Shown here piece after piece: positions 33,312 to 43,652 of a stretch of DNA of 64,000 bases. Position 1 is the first letter of the stretch. The number at the start of each line of letters is the position of its first letter. Both the position numbers and the translations under genes were made by a program. Below the pieces are notes generated by a model. That model was not told the origin of the DNA. It saw only the letters and a list, made by a program, of their open reading frames with translations, and searched no databases. Source of the DNA: Multifurca ochricompacta (taxonomy: Eukaryota > Basidiomycota > Agaricomycetes > Russulales > Russulaceae); assembly GCA_022496185.1 (NCBI GenBank), contig WTXG01000044.1:62001-126000 (forward strand), in the 5' to 3' direction.

Positions 33312-33317
33312 TGTGAG

Positions 33318-33328
33318 AGACTCGACTT
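33318..33328 (-). other. element D self-priming PBS
   Basis: AAGTCGAGTCT on the minus strand, two nucleotides inside the 5' LTR, exactly complementary to AGACTCGACTT at 33564-33554 in the LTR. Confidence 0.83.
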
Positions 33329-33330
33329 GA

Positions 33331-33917
33331 TGTTACGTCCGGTGTGAGACGTTCCGCACGACTTGTGCGACAGCGTTGTACGTATGTTCAGATAAGAGAT
33401 CAATAAGACCTCTTGGAGTTTCGAATGTGTGAGTCAAAGTCTACGGGGCTGTTCCCGAGTGACAATGTTGAGTGGAAAGTGCCAAAAGCACTGAGATGAT
33501 CGAGTCAAAGAGTTCAAAGGAGAGTCCGGAAGACAAACACCGATGTATTCAATAAGTCGAGTCTGAGGTCTACAGTGTAGCTAAGACGGACTTATATACG
33601 TAAAGGGACGGGCGTCTATAGATAAGGATGTCGGAGTCAGGTGGGCCCAAAGACACGAAAGCGGATGGCGTAAAGCCTGGCTTCTGATAGGGAATTAAGT
33701 AAATGTCCGGTCGTAAAGATAAGAAGATAACAGATAAGAAGGTAAACATAACCAAGCAGTAAGCAAACATGTCCAAACAACAGTCACGGGGATGGAAGCA
33801 GCGCATGTGAGGGGTCCCAGGAGGGAGATGTAATGAGGAAGTGAAGGGTTGGTGGACGAGTGGGGTCCCGGTTGGGAAGCGTGAAGAAAATAGGGCTGCT
33901 AGGCCCTGTTCGTAACA
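33331..33917 (-). repeat. element D 5' LTR with promoter
   Basis: 587 bp. On the minus strand TATATAAG (33598-33591) precedes the primer segment AGACTCGACTT (33564-33554) by 34 nt. The leader from there to gag has no ATG. TSD CTAGC follows. Confidence 0.96.
33554..33598 (-). promoter_or_regulatory. element D core promoter and RNA self-primer segment
   Basis: TATATAAG on the minus strand followed 34 nt later by AGACTCGACTT, complementary to the PBS at 33318-33328. The transcript is expected to begin in or next to this segment. Confidence 0.65.
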
Positions 33918-33922
33918 CTAGC

Positions 33923-33952
33923 CGGGTCTGCTAGAACCAGAAGAGGGGGTGA
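33923..33952 (+). other. element C polypurine tract
   Basis: This is C sequence after the D insertion: GGGTCTGCTAGAACCAGAAGAGGGGGTGA directly before the 3' LTR. The polypurine core is AGAAGAGGGGGTGA. Confidence 0.83.
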
Positions 33953-34538
33953 TGTTACAACCTCTACCGTCTGTCCCCGTTTTCTTTTCACTCCCCAACG
34001 ATGACCCCTCCTTGCCACCCACTTTGCACTTCTCCATCACGTCTCCATCCTGGGATCCCTCACGTGCCCTACTTCCATCCCCGTGACCCGCTTTGAACTT
34101 GTTGACGCGCTGTATACCTATGTTTGACTCTTATCTCGCTATCTCTTTATCTTTACGACCGGACACTTACTTAATACCCTATCAGAAGCTAGACTTTACG
34201 CCGTCCGCTTCTGTATATTTGGGCCCACTTGACTCCGTGTCCTTATCTCGTAGACGCCCATCGAGTTACGTATATAAGTCCACTGTAGCTACCTTGTAGA
34301 CCCCAGACTTGACTTATTGAATACATCGGTGCCTGTCTTCTGGACATCCCCTTTTATCTCTGACTCAGTTGTCTCAAGTACTTCCGGTACTTTTCCGCTC
34401 AACATCGTCTTAGGGAAGCGCCCCTTTGACTTTGACTCATCCTGTCCTATCTCCAAGGAGCCTTATTGGTTTCTTACCCGAACCTACGAACCACGCTGTC
34501 ACACAAGTCGTGTGGAACGTCCCGCACTGGGCGTAACA
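33953..34538 (+). repeat. element C 3' LTR
   Basis: 586 bp, pairs with 19828-20413. Eight differences, all transitions at ancestral CpG sites. The right flank is element K sequence and does not repeat the ATGTG left of C. Confidence 0.94.
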
Positions 34539-34971
34539 CAGTAGCTAGAGGGTTTTGTCTCTGGGCAGAAGTACCTGCTGCCTTCGTTGGGGGTTTGCCC
34601 CAACCAGAGGAAACCTAATAGTCTACTACAGTCATGGCCCCAATCATCTAGGGCTTAATCATGGACTCCACCACCAGCACTAGAGGAAGGGCTCTACACC
34701 CTTTGTCTCTAGTGGAACTTGCAGTTGGCTCCTCCATGACATGACTCCCCATCTATTTACACAATGTCCCCCTGATGTGGGCTTAGGACTTGTTGTAGAT
34801 GGCGCTAGATAGCCTACTATACTACTTAGAAGTTGCACATCAGAGGCAGGACTTTTTTAAGTTCTGAAGCATAGCACCACAGAATGGACGGGCCCTCTTA
34901 AATGAGACCTGGACAACTGGTTCTAATTGCTCCTTGGAACCAGGATCACCTTTTTTTAACAATCATCTCAA

Positions 34972-37900
34972 ATGTCTTCCATTGTCTTCCCTCCCACTTT
35001 CAAGTTCGACAAACTTGATGGCTCCAACTGGCAGCAGTGGTCAGTGTCTTTCACCGCCCTGCTAAGGATCAATGGGATGAAGAGGCACATCATGCATGAT
35101 GCCCCTGAGTTCCTTAATCCTCCTAAGCCAGAGGATGGAGAAAAGGATGACGAGTACGCCAAGCGCTTTGCACTATGGTCAGAGCCAATGTACCTGGAGT
35201 GGAATAGAGTGGAGGAAGTGCTCATGGGAGTTCTGGTGATGGTAACATCACCGGAAACATACTCCCAAATTGCCTCAGACAGAACTTACCCTTCTGTCAA
35301 TGCCAAGTATGAGCATTTGGAATCGCTCTACGGCTCAGTAGGTAGCATGGCCACCTACAACTTGTGGTGTTCTGTGTCTTCCTTCTGCTTGGAGGAAGGC
35401 AAGCCATTCAGACCCCAGTTGCAGCGTGTGTTGGATGTGAGGAGTACTCTCAAGGAAAATGGGATGGAGATCTCTGATCTCCAGATGAGCTTTATATTGC
35501 TCCAATCCCTACCTCCATCCTACAGTGCCATTGCTGGCTCTATCCTGGTGTCAGGTCCTCCTGACTGCCTTTCCCCTCAGGACCTTGTACAAAGGTTCCT
35601 AAATGAGGAAAGCTGACTAGCTGGCCCCGCAGGAAGTGGTGTTGGGGTTGCCCTTAACAAGGCAGCCCATGTCAACAAATTAAAAAATAAAAAACAAGTA
35701 ACTTTCATGCCACAACCTGCAGGTGCATCATCGTCCAATGATGTCACCTGCTTCTATTGCCAGAAGCTGGGCCACAAGGCTAATGAATGTCGGCAAAGGA
35801 AACAGGACAGAGCCAATGCTGATGCAGGCAAAAAGGGCAACAAGAGGAAGGGGCAAGGCCCCAGTGTACAAACAAACTCCACACAAGTAGCTACCGTAGT
35901 TAATGGTAGTGGCAGAATACAGGAGGTGCATGAGACACCTTGCATTTCACTTTATATGATGACCAAACATACACAAGAAGTCGATGATGGCAGCAATCCT
36001 TGGATGATGGACAGTGGAGCCACCACTCACTTTACACCATACTTAGATGATTTCTCTGAGTATTTCCCACACAAGGGACATCAGGTGACAATTGGTGATG
36101 GATCCATAGTCCAAGTTGAAGGAACAGGCAAAGTCATTCTCAAAACTCATAATAATTATGAGTTAGAGTTAAATAATGTCTTCTATATGCCTGGCAGTGA
36201 AAGGATACTGTCAACAAGCTGCATCACTGACAAAGGCAGCTCAGTGGAATTCTCACCATCTGAGGTCAAAATAAAGTACAATAATACAATAATAGCGGAA
36301 GGTGTCAAGGCTATGGGACTCTATTGGGTCTTTGGGAAAACTATGCAGAATCTAAATACTGCTTCCCACAAATCTGCATCAAGTAGCCTTGAAACCTGGC
36401 ATTTGCACATGGGTCATATGTCAAAAGAGGCCCTCAAAAGACATGCTCCTAAGGCTGTAAAAGGCCTTAGCATAGATAATAGCCAGATGGAAGATAAGCT
36501 GTGTTATGGCTGTGAAATGGGAAAATCACACTGTCTTCCATTCCCTCCCTCTCAAAAGAGAGCTTCAGCACCCTTGGAAGTCATTCATAGTGACCTAGTT
36601 GGTCCTTTACAATGTACTTCAATTCAAGGGAACCTATACTTTGCCACCTTCATAGATGACTTTAGCAGGACAGCTCTAGTCGTTGCTATGAAGGCAAAAA
36701 GTGATTTTACATCGGTCTTCTGTAATATTAAGGCATTCTTGGAAAATAAAACAGACAAGAAAATAAAGACCTTACACACAGACTGAGGTGGCAAATTTGT
36801 TAATAGGGAGCTGAAGTCAATACTTGAGCAGGCTGGCATAGAGCATAAATTGACAATGCCATATTCTCCACAACAGAATGGAAGGGCTGAAAGGTTCAAC
36901 AGAACCATAATGGAAAAGGCTACCAGTATGCTGCATCATGCTGGTCTTTCCCTTGGTTTCTGGGAATGTGCAGTGCGAACAGCCTGTCACATATACAATA
37001 GAACACCTATCTGCTCTAATAAGTGGAAGACACCACTTGAGCTTCTGGATGGGGACATTCCAGATGTCTCATACTTTAAAATATTTGGCTGCTTAGCCTA
37101 TTATACTGTCCCAGAGGACAAAAGATGCAAACTGGATCACAAAGCCAGGGAAACAGTCTTTGTTGGGTATGCACCCCACTCAAAAGGATATCTTCTTTGG
37201 GATATGCATACTTGATCCTTCGTATTGTCAAGAGATGTGACATTTGATGAAGGATCCTTCCCATCCAACCTTGCTAAGGACAGCAAGGGAAAGCAAAAGG
37301 AAAAAGTTACGCCTTTTGTCTTAGAAGTTGAGAGGCCTGTCCAGCCTCAACCAGCAATAGCCACAGTTCCTCAGGCTCCTGAAGACAAGGATGCTGAGGT
37401 TGAGGAACAGGAGGTAGTGGAACCTCCTCAATTAAATCCTGAGCCTACCACACCTGAAAACAAGACACACGATGAGACTATCTATCAGACACCTCCGTCC
37501 CAAATCATGGAACCATCTGAACTCCCCCAGAGAACCCATGCCAAAAGACAATCTAAAAGGAATGTTGGCAGACTTCCCCAACCAGTCTTTACTAGGGAAA
37601 GTCCATGATCTCAGCAATGTGACAGGGCAGTGCAGGAAGATTTAGATCTTGATACTGCATGTCCCAAATGTTCACAATGCATGAATCCTCAATTTTATAC
37701 TGAGGATAATGCTGAGTTTGTGCAAGGTTCTTCCAGACTTGGGCACATGGAATTGCTTAATGCCACAGGAGTCTCTTATAGAGATCCCCTGACTTTTCAG
37801 GAGGCAATGCAGTCTGACAATGCCAATGAATGGCTCAAGGCATGTAAATATGAAATTGATGCCTTAGATAAACTCAATGTGTGGCACCTTGAAGATCTTC

Positions 37901-39327
37901 CAAAAGGAAGAAAGGCTGTTAAATCAAAATGGGTTTTTAAGCTGAAACCAGATGGACAGTTTCATGCTAGGCTCGTGGCAAAAGGGTTCACCCAAGTAGA
38001 AGGAGTGGACTTTGACGAAACATTTTCCCCAGTCGCCAGATTTGAATCACTTAGATTATTACTAGCACTAGCTATGCTAGAGGATTGGGAAATCCACCAG
38101 ATGGATGTCAAATCAGCATTCCTACATGGTGATCTGGATGAGGAAATATATATGGAGCAACCAGTTGGTTTTGTCATTGCTGGTCAAGAGTCCAAAGTTT
38201 GCAGGCTACAAAAAGCATTATATGGCCTCAAACAAGCATCCTGAGCATGGAATCTACAATTCCATGCAGTTCTTAATGAACTGGGCTTCACTCGGACATA
38301 CTCTGATGCAGGAGTATACATGTTTCATCAAAAGGAGGGGGATGATTCACTTTATGTCATTCTCTATGTAGATGACATTACTATACTTGGATCTTCCAAT
38401 GATAAGATAACGTGGCTGAAGTCAGCTCTATCTAATTGATATGAGATGACTGACTTGGGAGAAATCCAGTCATACCTTGGAGTTAACATCACCAGGGATC
38501 ATCCTAACAAGACACTGGAGATTGACCAAGCAGCCTATGTTTTATCTATTATTGAGAAGTTTGGGATGAGGGATTCCAACTGAGTATATACTCCTCTTCC
38601 CTCTGGTGCTGATGTACATCTGGTCAAGTTTGATGGCCAGGCATCTACTTCTGAAATAAAGAAGTACCAACAGTTGATGGGGTCTCTGCTATGGGTGCAG
38701 ATTGGAAGCAGACCCGACATCAGTTTTGCTGTGGCACACCTTAGTCAATACGCTTCCAACCCCTCTCAAGATCACATGCAACTTGCAAAATATGTCTTAA
38801 AGTATCTTAATAGTACAAGAGACTGCAAGTTACACTATTCTGGAGGGAATGGGGAGAGTGGCCTTCATGGCTTTGCAGATTCTTCATGGGGAGATCAAGA
38901 AGACTGCCACTCAACCTCAGGCTACATGTTTTTCTTAGCAAATGGTGCCATATCTTGGTGTTCCAGAAAGCAGAAAACAGTAGCACAGTCCACCACTGAA
39001 GCTGAGTATATGAGCCTCTCTGAGGCTGCAAACCAGGCTGCATGGTATAGGACTTTTATGGAGGAACTAGGGTACAAGGTATCCTCCCCTATACTACTCC
39101 ATTGTGACAATAAGGGTGCCATAGATCTGGCATTAAACCCAGTCACAGGAAGGTGGTCAAAGCATATACCTATCAAGTACCATGCCATCAGGGGGTACAT
39201 TGAATCACACATAATTGAGTTAGTGTGTACCCCCACAGGTGAGATGCTGGCAGATGGCTTTACTAAGTCTCTACCAAGAGCATCGTTTGAAACCATGGTC
39301 AATGGACTTGGACTTATGCTGAAATGA
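34972..39327 (+). pseudogene. pol: element K gag-pol polyprotein, seven TGA stops
   Basis: One frame of 1,452 codons without any frameshift. Gag (UBN2-like) occupies residues 1-250, with a CX2CX4HX4C knuckle (C-F-Y-C ... H ... C) near residue 260. Protease D-S-G-A-T is at about residue 347, the pre-integrase HHCC region (WHLHMGHMS...CYGCEMGK) at about 476-515, and integrase D (VIHSDLVGP), D (TD-R-GGKF) and E (NGRAERFNR) follow. RT (WVFKLKPDGQFHARLVAKGF, YGLKQAS, YVDD near 38365) and RNase H (DNKGAIDLALNPVTGRWSKH, LADGFTK) complete it. TGAs at 35614, 36784, 37213, 37606, 38242, 38437 and 38581 stand at Arg positions usual for copia where comparison is possible (e.g. TD-R-GG, KQAS-R-AWN). It ends at TGA 39325-39327. 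Confidence 0.92.
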
Positions 39328-39566
39328 GAGAGCTGGAATTTGGAGACTTTGAATACCAGTCTCACTTTCCCACCATGAGCAAAGTTCTCAACTTCAAGAG
39401 TGACGCAAGAGGTGTGTATGGTTTCAGTTTGCATAAGTGAATCACCGCAATATGCCTCTGAACACCATGCTCTTCTCACACTTGAGAGTTAGAGAAGTTG
39501 GATCTCTGGCAGTGTGCTCATTTAACTCATTTCCATCTATGACCAGATGCCTTCAGCATGGAGGGA
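39328..39566 (+). other. element K 3' untranslated stretch
   Basis: 239 nt between the RNase H stop and the 3' LTR with no gene. It ends in the purine-rich CATGGAGGGA, a likely polypurine tract. Confidence 0.5.
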
Positions 39567-40021
39567 TGTTGAACACAGAAGATGTTTGGTGATGCTTCAG
39601 GCATCAGGTGATTAGATTAGCTACTTTGTAGATTAGATTAGATACTGGAGTTTCGGACTTTTACATTATCATTATTACTTTCTTTCCCACATTCCACAGT
39701 AGCTGACTGATACACCATGTAACATGTGATTTCTGTAGTGGCCAATGGCCTTTCTCCCTCATGTTTATTGTTTGGACTTTGTCTGGCACTTGTGGACTTA
39801 TTCCCAGTGCACAGACCATCCCTTGGAATGTATATAAGGGTGTCTGTTTCATCTCTTACACTTCAGAGTTTCTTCTACCTCTGAAGTGTAAGTCATCCTC
39901 TCTACTATCTTCACTACCTTTAGACTAACTCTGTATATAGAACTTGTCTTTTCTAGGTGTGTAGTATAGTGTAATAGAGTTTCTTCTACCTCTGAAGTAA
40001 CTTGTCTTTTCTAGCCTTACA
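39567..40021 (+). repeat. element K 3' LTR
   Basis: Begins TGTTGAACAC after a purine tract and ends near CCTTACA; the right end is approximate. TATATAAG is at 39831-39838. A perfect 13-bp stem (39856-39868 with 39879-39891, 10-nt loop) lies just downstream. AGAGTTTCTTCTACCTCTGAAGT is repeated at 39865 and 39976, and AACTTGTCTTTTCTAG at 39941 and 39999. Confidence 0.7.
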
Positions 40022-40044
40022 CGCTAACTCACACAGTCAGTATG

Positions 40045-40950
40045 CTGTGCACCATGCCTGTTTCACACCAACGGCCTGTACAAGGTCAAACACACTTCTT
40101 CCGCCATTTTCTCTACTGTTGCTGCAAGTGCAGCAGAACAAGTCAACATTCATGCTATGCACCAGCATCTTGGCCACATCTCGGCAGACTCCATCTGAGG
40201 CCTCATCCACAGCAATGCAATCAAAGGTGTCAAACTCATCAACGACAGATCTCCGATTATCTGTGATTCATGTGAGTACACAAAAATGACTCACAAGGCA
40301 ATCAGGAGCAAGTGAGTTGCTCCTCCTGTGAAGAACTTTGGAGCAGAGGTCCACTCCGACGTCTGGGGACCCTCACCTATAGCCAGCCTTGGAGGAAGGA
40401 GATATTATGTGACTTTTACAGACAATCACACTTGCTTCATGTGAATCAATGTCCTGTGCACCAAGGACGAGACCCTTTCAGCTTATCGTGCCTTTGCAGC
40501 TTGGGCACAGACACAACATGGAGCGACTATCAAGGCTCTCAGATCTGATCATGGTGGCGAATTCACCAGATCAGAATTCACCAAACTCTTGCAACAACAA
40601 GGCACAGAATGATGTCTGACAACCCACAACACCCCGCAGCACAATGGAGTCGCAGAATCTCTGAACCGCAGACTCCTTGAGCACGTGCGGGCTTTCCTCC
40701 ACCACTCTGGCCTGCCCAAATATCTTTGGGGCAAGGCACTCTTTCACATGGTTTGGCTTAAGAACCGCACTTCTACTAGGGCTCTTGGCATGACAACTCC
40801 CTTCGAGAAACTCTACGGCAGCAAGCCAAATCTATCAAATGTTCCAGAATGGGGACAATGCATTTGGGTCCACTCTGATGCAGGCTCAAAATTAGACACA
40901 CGCAGCATAGAAGGACACTGGGTGGGATATGATGCTGATAGCACTCATGC
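40045..40950 (+). pseudogene. pol: element E integrase fragment
   Basis: Copia integrase from the pre-integrase region (NGLYKV..., MHQHLGHISADS, C-D-S-C-E-Y-T-K) through D (EVHSDVWGP), D (RSDHGGEF) and E (NGVAESLNRRLLEHVRAFLHHSGLPKYLWG) to G-Y-D-A-D-S-T-H-A. TGAs near 40197, 40313, 40440 and 40612 interrupt it; H has Arg at two of these (KE-R-A and GTE-R-R). It is interrupted at 40951 by a solo LTR. Confidence 0.85.
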
Positions 40951-41658
40951 TGTCACAGCCAGGTCTCTGCTGTGTCAAGGGTCGTTCTGGTCTGAGGTCC
41001 TCAAGATGCAAAACGCATACAAGCTCCAAGGTCAAGCTGTCAAAGGCAAACTGATTCAAGGTTCCAAGGCAAGCTACAGCAAGCTATGGTCAAGGTTCAA
41101 AGGCAAACCACAAGGGCTGCGTTCAAGGTTCAAGGCCCACACAAAATAGGAGGGGCGCATGCAAGAAGCAAGTCAAGGCAGTGGCAATAGGCCCTGCTGA
41201 AGATCTGGGGTGAAGGCTTCCTAAGTTGCAGCTTAGGAAGTTCAAGAGGGATTCTGAGGAAGAACAGTAAACCTGTATTAGATACAAGAGAACAGACTTA
41301 AAGTCTGTCTCTCCAGTATGTACTGCTTAAATACAAGTACTCTAGTGTCTTTGTAAGTAAAGTAGAAGTTTCAATATAGTAAAGTGAATGTCCATGTGAA
41401 TCTCCAGTGGAGATTGAGACAGGAAATGTAAGTGGTGTTGTACCCACTCCAAAAGTAAATGAGTACCAGTCCAAGTCAGTCTAAGTCCGAAAATCAGATC
41501 AGATAAGAAAAGATCATCAACTCCAGTCACATGACTCGGAGTGAGAAGTCCAAACTTTGAGATGAAAGTCGAACACGTGCGGGTTGAAAAACTGTCACAA
41601 AAGTCACATGCTCATCACATGTGCATCACAAACCGTTACATCCTCAAAAAGCATCACA
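40951..41658 (+). repeat. solo LTR (708 bp) in element E
   Basis: Begins TGTCACAG and ends CATCACA, with TSD CATGC at 40946-40950 and 41659-41663. Coding of E resumes directly after it (HRIYWPHKN). It shares GAGAACAGACTTA and TTAAATACAAGTA phrases with the solo LTR at 63344-63822, so the two belong to related families. No internal genes. Strand is assigned from the TATA-like TTAAATAC. Confidence 0.82.
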
Positions 41659-41663
41659 CATGC

Positions 41664-42026
41664 CCACAGAATTTATTGGCCACACAAGAATTCCATCTCG
41701 GTTGAGCAGAATGTCAAGTTTATAGACCCTAACATTACGGTCTACAGCAAAGTGCCACACTTTATTGCATCACAGCAAGTACAAGCCCCGGCACCACCAC
41801 CTCCTGCTCCAGCACCACCCCCAATGCCATCTACACCATTGTCCAGAACAACCATGCGAGCCTCCACACCTTCCCTGCCAGGAGGAATGCCTTCCGAAAA
41901 GGCACCTCTCCTACCCACCACTTCCCCTCTACCTTCCATCCCTCAGTCCCCTCAAGGGCTGCAACCACCATACACTACAGAAAGCAGCGAAGAAGAAATG
42001 CCTGATGAAGAGGCACAAGATTACTA
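41664..42026 (+). pseudogene. pol: element E integrase C-terminus and Pro-rich linker
   Basis: Continues H-R-I-Y-W-P-H-K-N from 40950, followed by a Pro/Ser-rich linker ending in acidic SSEEEMPDEEAQDYYT. H has the matching arrangement (VYWPHKNRVSVERNIKFV, then SGEEEKPDEEEPDIWTT). It is interrupted at the TA target of the Tc1 element. Confidence 0.8.
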
Positions 42027-42390
42027 TACAGTGCCTCACAAAACTGAGTCAATGTTTTGCACTTTTGCTCTGTCTGTTGAATATCACATCAGCCAAAATG
42101 AATATAAACAAAGTCTTGGTAGACCATAGAAGGTACAAGATAAGGGTTATGTAATGCAACAATAATTATGTAATTCTGATCAAAACTTGTGGAGCTATGC
42201 CCATTTCAAATTAGGGACTCATTGACTCAGTTTTGTGAGTGGGTATCAGAAATATCAGAATCTGATGCTCCACCAAATGTACAGCAACCAATCCTTAATA
42301 TATGGTTACCATAGTTATCTTGATATTGATGGGACCTGGAATAGAGCTATTTAACCATGGTTTACATTCCCAGAATATTTTAATTTCCCA

Positions 42391-42879
42391 ATGCACCCCA
42401 CATCCTCTGCTCAGAAAGAAAACATGCTCTCTCTGGCCTCTGAAGGTCATTCCACTCACACTATTGCCTCCAGACTCAACCTCAGCCAGTCCACAGTCTC
42501 TAGGACACTCAGAATTCTCCTTACCAACCATCAGTCACCTCATTTTGGTCATCCTTCTAAGCTCTCTGCTACCTCTGAACATGCTATCATCATATAAATC
42601 ACCACAGGAAAGGTTGCCAATGCTGTCCAGGCCACAAAGCACATCAATTCCATCATCCCCAACCATGTCTCTTCACAAACTGTGCACTGGGTTCTTAAAC
42701 AACATTCATTCAAGGCTGTAACAAAGAAGAAAAGGCCACTACTCTCTGCAGTACATTGCAAGAAGCACTTAGCCCTTGCTTTGAAGTACCAAAACTGGAC
42801 CATGGAGGACTGGAAGAGGGTCATTTGGTCAGATGAGACCAAAATCAACAGGTTTGGGTCAGATGCCAGTCCTCCATAG
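42391..42879 (+). pseudogene. Tc1-type transposase, N-terminal half, left arm
   Basis: Starts at ATG 42391. Helix-turn-helix region (MLSLASEGHSTHTIASRLNLSQSTVSRTL, residues 13-41), followed by a G-H-P-S-K-L-S hinge typical of Tc1 DNA-binding domains. TAA at 42595-42597 interrupts it; the same frame continues through WTMEDWKRVIWSDETKINRFGSD, containing the first catalytic Asp (W-S-D-E). The catalytic domain then ends at the palindrome centre. Confidence 0.82.
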
Positions 42880-43288
42880 TCCAGTTTTGGTACTTCAAAG
42901 CAAGGGCTAAGTGCTTCTTGCAATGTACTGCAGAGAGTAGTGGCCTTTTCTTCTTTGTTACAGCCTTGAATGAATGTTGTTTAAGAACCCAGTGCACAGT
43001 TTGTGAAGAGACATGGTTGGGGATGATGGAATTGATGTGCTTTGTGGCCTGGACAGCATTGGCAACCTTTCCTGTGGTGATTTATATGATGATAGCATGT
43101 TCAGAGGTAGCAGAGAGCTTAGAAGGATGACCAAAATGAGGTGACTGATGGTTGGTAAGGAGAATTCTGAGTGTCCTAGAGACTGTGGACTGGCTGAGGT
43201 TGAGTCTGGAGGCAATAGTGTGAGTGGAATGACCTTCAGAGGCCAGAGAGAGCATGTTTTCTTTCTGAGCAGAGGATGTGGGGTGCAT
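42866..43288 (-). pseudogene. Tc1-type transposase, N-terminal half, right arm
   Basis: The mirror copy of the left-arm transposase, starting at ATG 43288 on the minus strand with the same helix-turn-helix and the same stop (43082-43084). It runs to the arm end at 42866, before the W-S-D-E motif. The two arms encode identical residues over the first 68 codons. Confidence 0.82.
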
Positions 43289-43652
43289 TGGGAAATTAAA
43301 ATATTCTGGGAATGTAAACCATGGTTAAATAGCTCTATTCCAGGTCCCATCAATATCAAGATAACTATGGTAACCATATATTAAGGATTGGTTGCTGTAC
43401 ATTTGGTGGAGCATCAGATTCTGATATTTCTGATACCCACTCACAAAACTGAGTCAATGAGTCCCTAATTTGAAATGGGCATAGCTCCACAAGTTTTGAT
43501 CAGAATTACATAATTATTGTTGCATTACATAACCCTTATCTTGTACCTTCTATGGTCTACCAAGACTTTGTTTATATTCATTTTGGCTGATGTGATATTC
43601 AACAGACAGTGCAAAAGTGCAAAACATTGACTCAGTTTTGTGAGGCACTGTA

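Larger units (their letters stand above)
26695..33917 (-). mobile_element. Ty3/gypsy chromodomain element D, young and nearly intact
   Basis: A 7,223-bp gypsy element with TSD CTAGC (26690-26694 and 33918-33922) and 587-bp LTRs that differ at one position that I could find (C/T in a TTGAGYGGAAAG context). Gag is one open frame, pol has one TGA and ORF3 is intact. This is the youngest insertion in the window and the best reference for the family. Confidence 0.97.
19828..34538 (+). mobile_element. Ty3/gypsy chromodomain element C, interrupted by D
   Basis: A complete-length gypsy element in + orientation with LTRs 19828-20413 and 33953-34538 (586 bp each, eight differences, all CpG transitions). 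It has gag, pol and ORF3 in order, and element D is inserted at the ORF3 stop codon. The 5' flank is ATGTG (19823-19827, element A integrase) but the 3' flank is CAGTA (34539-34543, element K), so there is no TSD. This suggests recombination between two copies. Confidence 0.93.
34539..40021 (+). mobile_element. Ty1/copia element K, 5' LTR missing
   Basis: A copia-order element (gag, protease, integrase, RT, RNase H) with a 3' LTR at 39567-40021. The 5' LTR is absent; the left boundary is the 3' LTR of C. The 433 nt from 34539 to the gag ATG hold leader sequence in which I see no gene and no clear primer-binding site. All stops in the single frame are TGA. Confidence 0.88.
42029..43650. mobile_element. 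palindromic fold-back Tc1/mariner element
   Basis: A 1,622-bp near-perfect inverted repeat inserted at TA (42027-42028 and 43651-43652). Arms 42029-42813 and 42866-43650 (785 bp each) pair without any indel around a 52-nt spacer (42814-42865); I noticed two mismatches. The ends are CAGTGCCTCACAAAACTGAG in both orientations. Each arm carries the 5' half of a Tc1-like transposase. The second half and the other normal end are absent, so the element is two left halves joined head to head. It is not capable of encoding a full transposase; a transcript would fold into a long hairpin. Confidence 0.93.

Noticed and set aside
34093..34299. Short open frames in gypsy LTRs (also 19968-20174, 26934-27170, 33570-33806)
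   Set aside because: They are repeated in each LTR of the family and match no protein; they are chance frames.
34972..39327. Classical Neurospora-type RIP (CpA to TpA) as the cause of stops
   Set aside because: The stops are TGA from CGA and LTR changes are CpG transitions; TAA and TAG stops from CAA and CAG are hardly seen.
41584..42129. A 181-codon + frame read as one novel gene
   Set aside because: It begins in a solo LTR, runs through the E integrase/linker and ends in the Tc1 inverted repeat; it is a chimera of unrelated sequence.
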